Of a DNA stretch of 64,000 nucleotides, positions 50,322-58,859 are shown one piece after another (position 1 is the first letter of the stretch; each line of letters opens with the position of its first letter). Made by a program: the position numbers and the translations under genes. The notes beneath the pieces are model-generated. The model saw nothing but the letters and a program-made list of their open reading frames with translations, was not told the origin of the DNA and searched no databases. Source of the DNA: Brachymonas wangyanguii (GTDB lineage Bacteria > Pseudomonadota > Gammaproteobacteria > Burkholderiales > Burkholderiaceae_C); the NCBI RefSeq assembly GCF_045055315.1, contig NZ_CP173677.1, positions 558,001 to 622,000 of the forward strand. Reading direction: 5' to 3'.

Positions 50322-51172
50322 GCCTCTGGATCGACACGCACTGCCACCTGGATGCGGCCGAGTTTGATGTCGACCGTGACGCCATGCGCCAGCGCGCGCG
50401 TGGGCAGGGCGTCGGCCTGTGCGTGATTCCGGCGGTGCATGTGCACGCCTCGCATGTGGCGCAGGTGCAGCAGCTGGCGCACCAGTGGGGCGATGCCTAT
50501 GCGCTTGGCATCCACCCGATGTGCGCCCTAACGGCCGGCGAACGTGAACTGCAGCAGCTGGCCGAGCAGCTCGATGCAGCCCGTGATGATCCGCATCTGG
50601 TGGCGGTGGGCGAAATCGGCCTCGACTTTTTTGTGCCGGAACTGTGCACGCCACAGATGCGCGCGCACCAGGACTGGCTGCTGCGTGAACAGCTGCGGCT
50701 GGCGCGCCAGCACCAGCTGCCAGTGCTGCTGCATGTGCGCCGCTCGGTCGATGCCGTGCTCAAGGCGCTGCGCCAGCTGCCGCCGGCCAGCGGCATCGCC
50801 CATGCCTTTGTCGGTAGCCGGCAGCAGGCCGATGCCTTTCTGGGGCTAAGCTGCAAGCTCGGCTTTGGCGGTGCCATGACGTTTGACCGTGCCACGCGCT
50901 TGCGCGCCCTGGCCGCCGAGCTGCCCGACGATGCCATCGTGCTCGAAACCGATGCCCCCGATATCGCCCCGAGCTGGCTCTACGCCACCGCCGCCGAACG
51001 CGCCGCCGGCCAGCAACAGGGCCGCAATGCCCCGGAAGAAATCCCGCGCATCGCCCAGGTGCTGGCCGACTTGCGCGGGCAGCCCTTGGCGCAGTTGCAG
51101 CAACAGGTGCTGGCGAATACGCTGCAGGTGTTGCCGCGGCTGCAAGCGCTTTTGCCCCAGGGTCAGCCATGA
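50318..51172 (+). CDS. TatD family metal-dependent hydrolase
   Basis: A 284-residue TIM-barrel nuclease/hydrolase. Metal ligands appear in DTHCHLD (H-x-H), VAVGEIGLDFF (Glu), LPVLLHVRR and GIAHAF (His), and LETDAPDI (Asp). TatD proteins have 3'-5' exonuclease or aminoacyl hydrolase activity. It overlaps lolD at its start (ATGA) and the glycosylase gene at its end, so lolC-lolD-tatD-glycosylase is one operon. Confidence 0.92.
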   Translation: MSLWIDTHCHLDAAEFDVDRDAMRQRARGQGVGLCVIPAVHVHASHVAQVQQLAHQWGDAYALGIHPMCALTAGERELQQLAEQLDAARDDPHLVAVGEIGLDFFVPELCTPQMRAHQDWLLREQLRLARQHQLPVLLHVRRSVDAVLKALRQLPPASGIAHAFVGSRQQADAFLGLSCKLGFGGAMTFDRATRLRALAAELPDDAIVLETDAPDIAPSWLYATAAERAAGQQQGRNAPEEIPRIAQVLADLRGQPLAQLQQQVLANTLQVLPRLQALLPQGQP

Positions 51173-51663
51173 GCCTGCTGTCGGGTCTGGCTCCCATTGC
51201 CGATAGCCACACGCGCCTGCTGGTGCTGGGCAGTTTTCCCGGCGTCAAGTCGCTGCAGCTGCAGCAATACTATGCACACCCGCAAAACCAGTTCTGGCGC
51301 ATTCTCGGTACCTTGTGGGATCAGCCCTTGCAACAGCTCGACTATGCCGGGCGCTGCCAGCAGGCACTGGCGCACGGCCTGGGCATCTGGGATGTCTACG
51401 CCAGCTGCGAGCGCGAAGGCAGCCTGGACAGTGCGATCCGCAACGCCACGGTGAATGATTTTGTCGGGCTGACGCAGCGCAGTCCGCAGCTGGAGGCGAT
51501 CGCGCACAACGGTGGCGAGAGCTGGCGCCACCAGCGCCATACGCGCACGCTGGGTCTGCCGGTATATCGATTGCCATCTACCAGCCCGGCCAACGCCAGC
51601 TGGAGCTTCGAACGCAAGCTGCAGGCCTGGCGCGAGGTGCTGGCGGCGCATGGCCTGGCCTGA
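51169..51663 (+). CDS. DNA-deoxyinosine (hypoxanthine) glycosylase, UDG family 6
   Basis: A 164-residue uracil-DNA-glycosylase-fold protein. LLVLGSFPGVKSLQLQQYYAHPQNQFWRILG carries the family-6 catalytic-site region with the HPQNQFW segment. A second motif is near the end, YRLPSTSPANASWSFERKLQAW. Enzymes of this family excise hypoxanthine from deaminated DNA. The start overlaps the tatD stop (ATGA). It ends the lol operon. Confidence 0.85.
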   Translation: MSLLSGLAPIADSHTRLLVLGSFPGVKSLQLQQYYAHPQNQFWRILGTLWDQPLQQLDYAGRCQQALAHGLGIWDVYASCEREGSLDSAIRNATVNDFVGLTQRSPQLEAIAHNGGESWRHQRHTRTLGLPVYRLPSTSPANASWSFERKLQAWREVLAAHGLA

Positions 51664-51696
51664 GTCCCAGATGGCAGCGGCGTTCTACAATGCCGC

Positions 51697-52473
51697 ATGT
51701 CCAAGCAACGCACCCCCCAGCCCGAGCCGTACTGGCCTGAAGTGAATTTCTCCGAAGACGGCGTCTGCCGTTACCTGCATCTGGGCACCGAATGGGTGCA
51801 GGGCGCGATGCGGCTGAAGGACCCGGTGAAGCTGGAGCTGGAGTACGTGCAGCGCATGATGGCCTGGCTGCTGTTTGTCGATCCCGACAGCGTAGCCGAA
51901 CGCCATGCCATGCAGCTCGGCCTGGGTGCAGGCAGCCTGACGCGCTTCAGCTACCGCAAGCTCGAGATGCTGACGTCCTGCATCGAGTTCAACCCGCAGG
52001 TCTATGCCGCCTGCCGCCAGTGGTTCCGTCTGCCGGACAATAACGAGAAGCTCAACGTGATTCTGGGCGATGCCGCCGAGGAAATCCGCCAGCCCGAATG
52101 GCAGGGCGCGATCGATGCGCTGCAGGTGGATTTGTATGACGAAGAGGCGGCCGCCCCGGTGCTGGACCATGCCGATTTCTACCGTGACTGCAAGGCGCTG
52201 CTGACGCCCGATGGCTGCATGACGGTCAACCTGTTTGGTCGCGACAGCAGTTTCGATGCCAGCCTGACCAGGATCTGCGAAGCCTTTGGCGAGACGGCGG
52301 TCTGGACGTTCAAGCCGACGCGCGAGGGCAATACCGTGGTGCTGGCGCAGGCCACGGCAACGCACCCTGAGCGGGCCGTGCTGGAGCAGCGTGCGCTGGA
52401 GATCAAGGAGCGCTGGGGCCTGCCGGCGCACAAGTGGCCGAAGGTGTTGCGACCGGTGGCCGAACTGGCCTGA
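51697..52473 (+). CDS. Spermidine synthase-like methyltransferase-fold protein
   Basis: A 258-residue protein with the spermidine-synthase fold: MQLGLGAGSLTRFSYRKL (motif I), TSCIEFNPQVYAACRQWF (acidic end of strand 2), LNVILGDAAEEI and ALQVDLYDEEAAAPVLDHADFYRDCKALLTPDG. It belongs to the short SpeE-like group without the N-terminal beta domain; it may not make spermidine. TACAAT at 51686-51691 lies five bases before the ATG and there is no ribosome site, again a leaderless arrangement. Confidence 0.8.
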   Translation: MSKQRTPQPEPYWPEVNFSEDGVCRYLHLGTEWVQGAMRLKDPVKLELEYVQRMMAWLLFVDPDSVAERHAMQLGLGAGSLTRFSYRKLEMLTSCIEFNPQVYAACRQWFRLPDNNEKLNVILGDAAEEIRQPEWQGAIDALQVDLYDEEAAAPVLDHADFYRDCKALLTPDGCMTVNLFGRDSSFDASLTRICEAFGETAVWTFKPTREGNTVVLAQATATHPERAVLEQRALEIKERWGLPAHKWPKVLRPVAELA

Positions 52474-52487
52474 AGCGGCAGGCTGGG

Positions 52488-53459
52488 TCAGCTGGCGTTC
52501 GGCTGGGTCAGGTCGGCAAACGGATCCTCGGCCTGGAAGCGCTGGTGCAGCAGCTCCTGCGCGGCCGGGATATCGCCGTTGGCGCATTCCAGCTGCTTGT
52601 CCAGATGGCGCTCGGACGCTTGCAGCAGCCGGCGGTAGAACTCGCGGCACATGATGCGCGCCTCGTTGCCCGGCCAGTCATGCGGCAGCAGTTCGGCCGG
52701 CAGTTCCGGATCGCGCAGCAGCAGGCGGCGGTATTCGTGCACTACCAGCGTGCGCAGCAGAAAGGCCTGTTCGTCGGTGAGCGCATCGGCTGACTGCTGG
52801 CGCAAGGCCTCCAGCAGCGGGCGGTAGCTGTTGACAAAGGCGGTATAGGACGCGCCCAGATGTTCCAGATCCCAGGCGTGCAGGATCATGTCCACGTTGC
52901 GCGCCGAATTGCCAAAATGGTTTTCTACCGCCAGCAAGGGCATCAGCTTGTGCAGCAGTTCGCCCAGGCCTTCGGAGAGCAGGGCGTCGGAGGCGGCGGT
53001 CAGGTCGGCGCTCGGGTGGATGAAGCAATCGCCACCGACCAGGCCAAAGCCCTGCCAGAACATGGCGCGGCGCAGCAGCTCGCGTTCACGGGCGCTGAGC
53101 TCGCCCACCGTCAGCATCAGGCGCCAGCGACGATCCCAGGCGGGCGCGCTGGAGGCGTAGATGTGGCGCGCGGCGTCTTCGATGCGCTGCTGACCACCGG
53201 GCGTCAGCAGGTAGTCGGCCTTGCGGCCATGCGCCTCGGTGCGCAGCCAGCCTTCCTGTACCAGTCGAAACACGGAAGTGCGGATCAGGCGTTCGCTGAT
53301 GCCCAGCGGCTTGAGCAGGCGGATCAGGCTGCCCAGCCAGATGCGTCCTCCACGCGGATGGACGGCATCGCCGAATACGGAAATGATGACGGAGCCGGCG
53401 CGTACGCGACTTTGCTGGCTGAACGCATCGATATGGGCTTGGGCAAGGGAAACAGGCAT
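52488..53459 (-). CDS. paaX: PaaX-family transcriptional repressor
   Basis: A 323-residue GntR-like repressor that in characterised species senses phenylacetyl-CoA. It has the PaaX N-terminal winged helix (SVIISVFGDAVHPRGGRIWLGSLIRLLKPLGISERLIRTSVFRLVQEGWL), the YLLTPGGQQRIEDAARHIYAS linker, and a long C-terminal domain with FWQGFGLVGGDCFIHPS. No paa catabolic genes are in the window, so its targets lie elsewhere or beside the next regulator and transporter. Confidence 0.88.
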   Translation of the reverse strand: MPVSLAQAHIDAFSQQSRVRAGSVIISVFGDAVHPRGGRIWLGSLIRLLKPLGISERLIRTSVFRLVQEGWLRTEAHGRKADYLLTPGGQQRIEDAARHIYASSAPAWDRRWRLMLTVGELSARERELLRRAMFWQGFGLVGGDCFIHPSADLTAASDALLSEGLGELLHKLMPLLAVENHFGNSARNVDMILHAWDLEHLGASYTAFVNSYRPLLEALRQQSADALTDEQAFLLRTLVVHEYRRLLLRDPELPAELLPHDWPGNEARIMCREFYRRLLQASERHLDKQLECANGDIPAAQELLHQRFQAEDPFADLTQPNAS

Positions 53460-53537
53460 GCGGGAGCCGCGTGAAGGGCTACAGGTAAATGGTGGATTAT
53501 AGGAAGGTATGCGCTCTCCCGGGAGTATGGCAGGCCA

Positions 53538-54386
53538 TCACGTCAGCTGGATGTCAGCCGGGGCTTGCTGGCCATACAGGGTGGAGCCGAGCCGGGTAGA
53601 CAGGGTGCGTGCCGCCTGCTGCAAGGCCTGCATGGCCGCGCTGTGTTCGCCCAGGTCGCTCATGCCGGCAATGCCGACCACCACCAGCGCCATGGTGATC
53701 TCGTTGCGGAAATTGAACACCGGTGCCCCCAGCGCCTGCACGCCGCTGGCAAAGTAGTTCTCGCGCACGCTCACTGCGCCCTGCTGGCGGATCTGCGCCA
53801 GCTGCTCGCGCACATCGGCCAGGGTGCGCGGCGGTGCATCGGCTGGCTGGCGGCGCAGTTCGTCCTGGATCATCGGCAGGATGCGCGCCTCGGGTAGCCA
53901 GGCGGCAAATACCAGGCCGCTGGCGCTGCTGAGCAGGTCCACCTGCACGCCAGTCACCACGTTGACAGTAATCGGCCGACGCGGTCGTTCCCAGCGCACG
54001 ATCACCGGCCCGCCCGGTGTCCAGACCGACAGCGCAGTGGTCTCGTTGATGCTGTTGCGCAAGTCCGAGATCGTTTCCAGCCCAAGCCGGACGCGGTCGA
54101 TGCGGTTGACGGCGGCCATGCCGATGCTGAGGGCGAACGGCCCCAGGTCATAGTGCGAGCTGGCCGGATCCTGCGTGACCAGACCGGCGCGGATCAGGCT
54201 GACCAGATAGCGGTGCGCCTTGGCCGGCGGCATGTCGGCCTGCAGGGCGATATCGCGCAGCATCATCGGTCCCTGGCTGTTGACCAGGACCCGCACCACC
54301 GCCATGCCGGTTTCGATGGATTGCACGCCGCTGCGGCTGTCTTTCTCCAGCACGCTCATGGCTGGCACTTTCCGTGCAGAGGCCAT
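53538..54386 (-). CDS. IclR-family transcriptional regulator
   Basis: A 282-residue regulator. The N-terminal winged helix (about 20-85) has SIETGMAVVRVLVNSQGPMMLRDIALQADMPPAKAHRYLVSLIRAGLV. The C-terminal ligand domain has ALSVWTPGGPVIVRWERPRRPITVNVVTGVQVDLLSSASGLVFAAWL and a later APVFNFRNEITMALVVVG. ATG 54386 is used; ATG 54359 is an in-frame alternative. It is divergent from the Liv-type transporter and probably controls it; the effector is unknown, plausibly an aromatic acid or amino-acid derivative. Confidence 0.88.
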   Translation of the reverse strand: MASARKVPAMSVLEKDSRSGVQSIETGMAVVRVLVNSQGPMMLRDIALQADMPPAKAHRYLVSLIRAGLVTQDPASSHYDLGPFALSIGMAAVNRIDRVRLGLETISDLRNSINETTALSVWTPGGPVIVRWERPRRPITVNVVTGVQVDLLSSASGLVFAAWLPEARILPMIQDELRRQPADAPPRTLADVREQLAQIRQQGAVSVRENYFASGVQALGAPVFNFRNEITMALVVVGIAGMSDLGEHSAAMQALQQAARTLSTRLGSTLYGQQAPADIQLT

Positions 54387-54811
54387 GCTGGCCGCGCCGT
54401 GGGGCAGGGCGCCGGGGCGGAGGTGCCGGCAATCGGGTTGACGTGATACATGTTTCTTGTTTGCTCAGGTGACGAGATGAAGGTGTTGCAAAAACACGGA
54501 AAAGCGCGAATTCCGGGCCAGCCTGGGGGCCGTGACAGAACCGTGTGCTTGCGCTAACACCATGATTTTGATGGATGGAAAGCCCGTTTTTACTCCATGC
54601 AAAACGAATTACACCAATCGTAAACCCTAGTGTGAGAGCTGGGGAATGATACCTATAATCCGCCACGAAGTGACCATCTGTAGCAAGACCGGGCCTGTTC
54701 CGGGCCAGCTGCTGCAGGCGGCAACACCCGGGTCCGGCAGCCCCCTTTCCCCAGCTGCCGGACTGGTCGACCCGACACCATGTGCAACCACGAACCAAGA
54801 GGACTCCCCAC
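54387..54811 (+). promoter_or_regulatory. Regulatory region and structured leader of the Liv transporter
   Basis: This 425-bp gene-free stretch separates iclR from the transporter. It holds a consensus -10 TATAAT (54654-54659) without a clear -35, so activator help is likely. A 5-bp dyad GTGTT-N5-AACAC near 54482-54496 is a possible regulator site. A leader of about 146 nt contains a perfect 10-bp hairpin GTCCGGCAGC / GCTGCCGGAC (54732-54763, 12-nt loop). No T-run follows, so the hairpin is not an intrinsic terminator. Confidence 0.5.
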
Positions 54812-56044
54812 ATGAAATTCGCCTTCAACAGCCTGAAAACAGGTACTTCCCTGGCGGTCACGGCCGTCATGCTGGCTGGCGCTGCCACCCTGCTCACGGC
54901 GTGCAACTCCAAGAGCTCCGGCGATACGGCGGCCAGCGGCGCTTCCGGCGCGGCAGCTGCCAACGCCACCGGCCCGATCAAGATCGGCAGCGTGCTGTCG
55001 GTAACCGGCCAGGCCTCTTTCCTGGGCGATCCGGAGCTGAAGACGCTGCAGATGTACGTGGAAGACATCAACAAGCAGGGCGGCGTGCTGGGTCGCCAGC
55101 TGCAGCTGGTGCACTATGACGATGGCGGCGATGCCAACAAGGCCAACAGCTTCGGCAAGCGCCTGATCGAGGACGACAAGGTGGACGTGATTGTTGGTGG
55201 CACCACCACCGGTTCCACCATGGCGATGGCGCCGCTGGTCGACAAGGCCGGTGTGCCGATGATTTCCCTGGCGGGCGCCGTGGTGGTCACCGAGCCGATC
55301 AAGAAGTGGATGTTCAAGACGCCGCAGACCGACCGCATGGCCGCTGAAAAAGTCTTTGACGACATGAAGAAGAACGGCATCACCAAGATTGGCCTGCTGT
55401 CCGAGACCAGCGGCTTCGGCCAGTCCGGCAAGAAGGAAACCGAGGGTGTGGCCGGCAAGATGGGCATCGAGATCCTGGCCAACGAAACCTACGGTCCCAA
55501 GGACACCGACATGAGCGCCCAGCTCACCAAGATCAAGAACACCCCTGGCGTGCAGGCCGTGTTCATCTTCGGCATGGGCCAGGGCCCGGCCGTGGCCACC
55601 AAGAACTACCGCCAGCTGGACATCCAGCTGCCGCTGTACCAGTCGCATGGCGTGTCTTCCAACGCCTACCTGCAGCTGGCCGGTGACGCTGCCAACGGCG
55701 TGCGCATGCCTGCTTCCCCGCAGCTGGATCCGACCGCGCTGAAGGCAGACGATCCGCAGAAGCCGGTGGTCGAGGCCTACAACAACGCCTATCGTGCCAA
55801 GTGGAACCAGGAAACCTCGGCCTTCGGCGGCTATGCCTATGACGGCCTGATGATCGCCGTGGATGCCATCAAGCGTGCCGGTACTACCGACAAGGAAAAA
55901 GTGCGCGATGCCATCGAGAGCACCCAGGGCCTGGTCGGTACCAGCGGCATCTTCAACATGTCCCCGACCGACCACAACGGCCTGGACATGCACGCCTTCA
56001 ACATGCTGGAGGTGAAGGACGGCAAGTGGACGCTGGTTCCGTAA
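54812..56044 (+). CDS. livK: Branched-chain amino acid-type ABC transporter substrate-binding lipoprotein
   Basis: A 410-residue periplasmic-binding protein of the type I fold. A lipoprotein leader ends in LLTAC (cysteine about residue 30), followed by a Ser/Gly/Ala linker. Then come IKIGSVLSVTGQASFLGDPELKTLQMYVEDINKQGGVLGRQLQLVHYDDGGDANKA, VDVIVGGTTTGSTMAMAPLVDKAGVPMISLAGA and the typical second lobe. The closest families bind leucine-type amino acids but also aromatic acids, so the ligand is uncertain. GAGGA upstream supports ATG 54812. Confidence 0.88.
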   Translation: MKFAFNSLKTGTSLAVTAVMLAGAATLLTACNSKSSGDTAASGASGAAAANATGPIKIGSVLSVTGQASFLGDPELKTLQMYVEDINKQGGVLGRQLQLVHYDDGGDANKANSFGKRLIEDDKVDVIVGGTTTGSTMAMAPLVDKAGVPMISLAGAVVVTEPIKKWMFKTPQTDRMAAEKVFDDMKKNGITKIGLLSETSGFGQSGKKETEGVAGKMGIEILANETYGPKDTDMSAQLTKIKNTPGVQAVFIFGMGQGPAVATKNYRQLDIQLPLYQSHGVSSNAYLQLAGDAANGVRMPASPQLDPTALKADDPQKPVVEAYNNAYRAKWNQETSAFGGYAYDGLMIAVDAIKRAGTTDKEKVRDAIESTQGLVGTSGIFNMSPTDHNGLDMHAFNMLEVKDGKWTLVP

Positions 56045-56052
56045 TGCCTTCC

Positions 56053-56122
56053 GGCCTGCCGGTGTCAACCTGACCCGGCGGCCTGTTTTCCCCTTGGTCC
56101 TGTCGCCAGGTAGGCGGCAGGA
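56053..56122 (+). terminator. Two tandem hairpins between livK and livH
   Basis: The first stem, GGCC-T-GCCGG paired with CCGGC-GGCC (56053-56083), is followed by TGTTTTC and can act as a partial terminator. The second, TCCTGTCGCC / GGCGGCAGGA (56098-56122), is a 10-bp stem with one G-U pair. Together they would raise the level of binding protein over the permeases, a usual need in ABC importers. Confidence 0.6.
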
Positions 56123-56261
56123 TCCTGTTCCCCTCCGGTTGCATTGTCAGGCGGCCAGCGCCAACCTGGCGCATACACCACATAACAAGCACCGCCGCAC
56201 TGGATCGCCCGGTCTGCATGACCGCCCGCCCCAGTTCATCTGACACCAGGGAGTATTCACC

Positions 56262-57134
56262 ATGGCAGAGTTCCTGCAATTCCTGTTTTCGGGCATTACG
56301 GTCGGATCGACCTATGCCCTGGCCGCGCTCGGCTTTACCCTGATCTACAACTCCAGCAACGTGATCAACTTCGCCCAGGGCGAGTTCATCATGCTGGGCG
56401 GCATGCTGGCGGTCTATTTCAGCCAGACCGGCCTGCCGATGCCGGTCGCTTTCCTGCTGGCGATCCTGATTCCCGCCGTGGTCGGCATCCTGATGGAAAA
56501 GCTCACCATCGAGCCGGTCAAGGGCGCCGAAACCGTGACCCTGATCATCATCACCATCGGTGCCTCGCTGTTCATCCGCGGCCTGATCCAGGTCTGGCTG
56601 GGCAAGGGCACCTTCAGCCTGCCGGCGTTTTCAGGAGAGACGCCGATCATCATCCTGGGTGCCGCGATCCAGCCGCAAAGCCTGTGGGTGCTGGGCGTGA
56701 CCGCCTTGGTGGTGGTGGCGCTCTGGTACTTCTTCAGCCGCACGCTGTCCGGCAAGGCCATGCTGGCGACTTCGTTCAACCAGACCGCGGCGCAGCTGGT
56801 CGGTATCAACACCAGCAAGGTGCTGTTCATCAGCTTCGGCCTGTCCGCAGCGCTGGGCGCGCTCGGCGGCATCCTGCTGACGCCGGTGACCATGACCTCC
56901 TATGACGTCGGCATCATGCTTGGCCTGAAGGGTTTCGTCGCTGCCGTGGTGGGTGGCCTGGGCAACGGCCTGGGTGCCGTGATCAGCGGCCTGCTGGTCG
57001 GCGTGCTTGAATCCATGGGTGCCGGCTACATCTCTTCCGCCTACAAGGATGCGATTCCCTTCATCCTGATCCTGCTGGTGCTGTTCTTCATGCCGCGCGG
57101 CCTGTTTGGCGGCAAGTCTACCGACCGGGTGTAA
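56262..57134 (+). CDS. livH: ABC transporter permease LivH
   Basis: A 290-residue inner-membrane permease with about 8 helices: FSGITVGSTYALAALGFTLIYNSSNVINFAQGEFIMLGGMLAVYF (the characteristic LivH opening), LATSFNQTAAQLVGINTSKVLFISFGLSAALGALGGILLTPV (cytoplasmic coupling region) and GGLGNGLGAVISGLLVGVLESMGAGYISSAYKDAIPFILILLVL. It forms the translocation pore with LivM. GGGAG precedes the ATG. livM follows by 3 nt. Confidence 0.95.
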   Translation: MAEFLQFLFSGITVGSTYALAALGFTLIYNSSNVINFAQGEFIMLGGMLAVYFSQTGLPMPVAFLLAILIPAVVGILMEKLTIEPVKGAETVTLIIITIGASLFIRGLIQVWLGKGTFSLPAFSGETPIIILGAAIQPQSLWVLGVTALVVVALWYFFSRTLSGKAMLATSFNQTAAQLVGINTSKVLFISFGLSAALGALGGILLTPVTMTSYDVGIMLGLKGFVAAVVGGLGNGLGAVISGLLVGVLESMGAGYISSAYKDAIPFILILLVLFFMPRGLFGGKSTDRV

Positions 57135-57137
57135 ATC

Positions 57138-58076
57138 ATGCGCAAGACAACGACCTGGATTTCCCTGCTGGTGCTGGCGGCCTGCCTGATCGTGGCGCCA
57201 TTCGTGATCAGCAACGCCTACTACCTGGACCTGCTGATCCGCATTTCCATGAACGCCATCATCGTGCTGGGCCTGAACCTGCTGGTCGGCTTTGCCGGCC
57301 AGATCAGCCTGGGCCACGCGGGTTTCCTCGGCATTGGTGCCTACGCCTCGGCGATCCTGCCGACGCATTTTGGCTGGCATCCGCTGCTGGCGCTGATCGC
57401 CGGTGCCGCACTGTGTGCAGGGCTGGCGGCGCTGATCGCGCGCCCGATCTTCCGCCTCAAGGGCCAGTACCTGGCCATGGCCACGCTTGGCCTCGGCATT
57501 CTGGTCAACATCGTGCTGCGCAACGAGTCGCAGCTGACCGGTGGCCCGGACGGCATCGTAGTGCCGACGATGGAGCTGTTCGGCCTGGCGCTGGATACCG
57601 ACCGCCACTGGTACTGGGTCGTGGCTGCCTTCCTGGTGGTCAGCGTCTGGGCCTCGCTGAACCTGATCGACTCCCCGTTTGGCCGCGCGCTGCGTGCGCT
57701 GCACGGCTCTGAAGTGGCTTCGCGCGTGGTGGGCGTGAACGTGGTGCGCTACAAGGTCGCCATCTTCACCCTGTCGGCCGTGTTCGCCAGCATCATGGGC
57801 AGCGTGGCTGCGCATTACGTTGGCATGGTCACGCCGTCGTTTGCCGACTTCTTCCACTCGGTCGAGCTGATCACCATGGTGGTGGTGGGTGGCATGGCCT
57901 CGGTCTGGGGCTCGTTGCTGGGCGCCGCGCTGCTGACGGCACTGCCGCAGGCGCTGGCCACGCTGGAAGGCTGGGAGACGGTGATCTTCGGTGCCATCCT
58001 GATGATGTTCATGATCTTCCTGCCCAAGGGCATCGTGCCCACCCTGGCCAGCAAGTTCGCCAAGAAGGAGGATTGA
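57138..58076 (+). CDS. livM: ABC transporter permease LivM
   Basis: A 312-residue permease. ALNLLVGFAGQISLGHAGFLGIGAYASAIL (expected GQISLGHA-F-GIGAY motif) and ALRALHGSEVASRVVGVNVVRYKVAIFTLSAVFASIMGSVAAHYVGMVTPSFADFFHSVELITMVVVGGMASVWGSLLGAALLTALP (EAA-like loop) are standard LivM sequences. Shorter than the E. coli protein, as usual outside enterobacteria. The ATG of livG follows two bases after its stop. Confidence 0.95.
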   Translation: MRKTTTWISLLVLAACLIVAPFVISNAYYLDLLIRISMNAIIVLGLNLLVGFAGQISLGHAGFLGIGAYASAILPTHFGWHPLLALIAGAALCAGLAALIARPIFRLKGQYLAMATLGLGILVNIVLRNESQLTGGPDGIVVPTMELFGLALDTDRHWYWVVAAFLVVSVWASLNLIDSPFGRALRALHGSEVASRVVGVNVVRYKVAIFTLSAVFASIMGSVAAHYVGMVTPSFADFFHSVELITMVVVGGMASVWGSLLGAALLTALPQALATLEGWETVIFGAILMMFMIFLPKGIVPTLASKFAKKED

Positions 58077-58078
58077 GC

Positions 58079-58840
58079 ATGTCCATGCTTGACGTACAGA
58101 ACCTCTCCATCCAGTTTGGCGGTGTCAAGGCCGTCAACGATGTGTCCTTCAGCATCGATCCCGGCATGATCTATGCCGTGATCGGCCCGAACGGTGCCGG
58201 CAAGACCACGCTGTTCAACCTGATCACCGGCGTCTACAAGCCGACCAGCGGCAAGATCCGCCTCAACGGCGAGGAAATCCAGGGCAAGTCCCCGGACGAG
58301 CTGGCACGCCGTGGCGTGGCGCGCACCTTCCAGAACCTGCAGATCTGCATGAACATGTCGGCGCTGGAAAACGTGATGGTCGGCGCGCACCTGCGCCTGG
58401 ACCGCAACCTGATCAAGGGCGCGCTGCACCTGCCCTCGATCACGCGTCGCGATGCCGAATTGCGCGAGGAAGCGGCCGGCCTGATGGAATTTGTCGGCCT
58501 TGGCAAGCAGGTCGGCATGCGTGCCGACGCCATGTCCTACGGCGCGCTGAAGCGCCTGGAAATCGCGCGTGCGCTCGCCATGCAGCCCAAGCTGCTGTTC
58601 CTGGACGAGCCGGCAGCTGGCCTGAACCATACCGAAACCCACGAGATCGACGAACTGGTGCGCAAGGTGGCCGACAGCGGCGTGACCTGCGTGCTGGTCG
58701 AGCACGACATGAAGATGGTGATGAACCTGTCGCAGCGCATCCTGGTGCTGGACTACGGCCGCAAGCTGGCCGAAGGCACGCGCGAAGAAGTCCGCAACAA
58801 TCCCGACGTGATTGCTGCCTACCTGGGCGTACATGCCTGA
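58079..58840 (+). CDS. livG: ABC transporter ATP-binding protein LivG
   Basis: A 253-residue ABC ATPase with Walker A GPNGAGKTTLFNLITGVY (about 38-55), a Q-loop in RTFQNLQICMNMSALENVMVG, a signature region of the LivG type (SYGALKRLEIARALAMQPKLLFLDEPAAGLN, with Walker B), and H-loop LVEHDMKMVMNL. The signature reads SYGALKR rather than LSGGQ, as in other LivG proteins (SYGxQR). GGAGG at 58066-58070 supports ATG 58079. Confidence 0.95.
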   Translation: MSMLDVQNLSIQFGGVKAVNDVSFSIDPGMIYAVIGPNGAGKTTLFNLITGVYKPTSGKIRLNGEEIQGKSPDELARRGVARTFQNLQICMNMSALENVMVGAHLRLDRNLIKGALHLPSITRRDAELREEAAGLMEFVGLGKQVGMRADAMSYGALKRLEIARALAMQPKLLFLDEPAAGLNHTETHEIDELVRKVADSGVTCVLVEHDMKMVMNLSQRILVLDYGRKLAEGTREEVRNNPDVIAAYLGVHA

Positions 58841-58859
58841 GACGCCCGAAGGAAACCCC

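Noticed and set aside
54732..54763. An intrinsic terminator or riboswitch in the livK leader
   Set aside because: The hairpin is perfect but is not followed by a T-run, and no known riboswitch core could be recognised.
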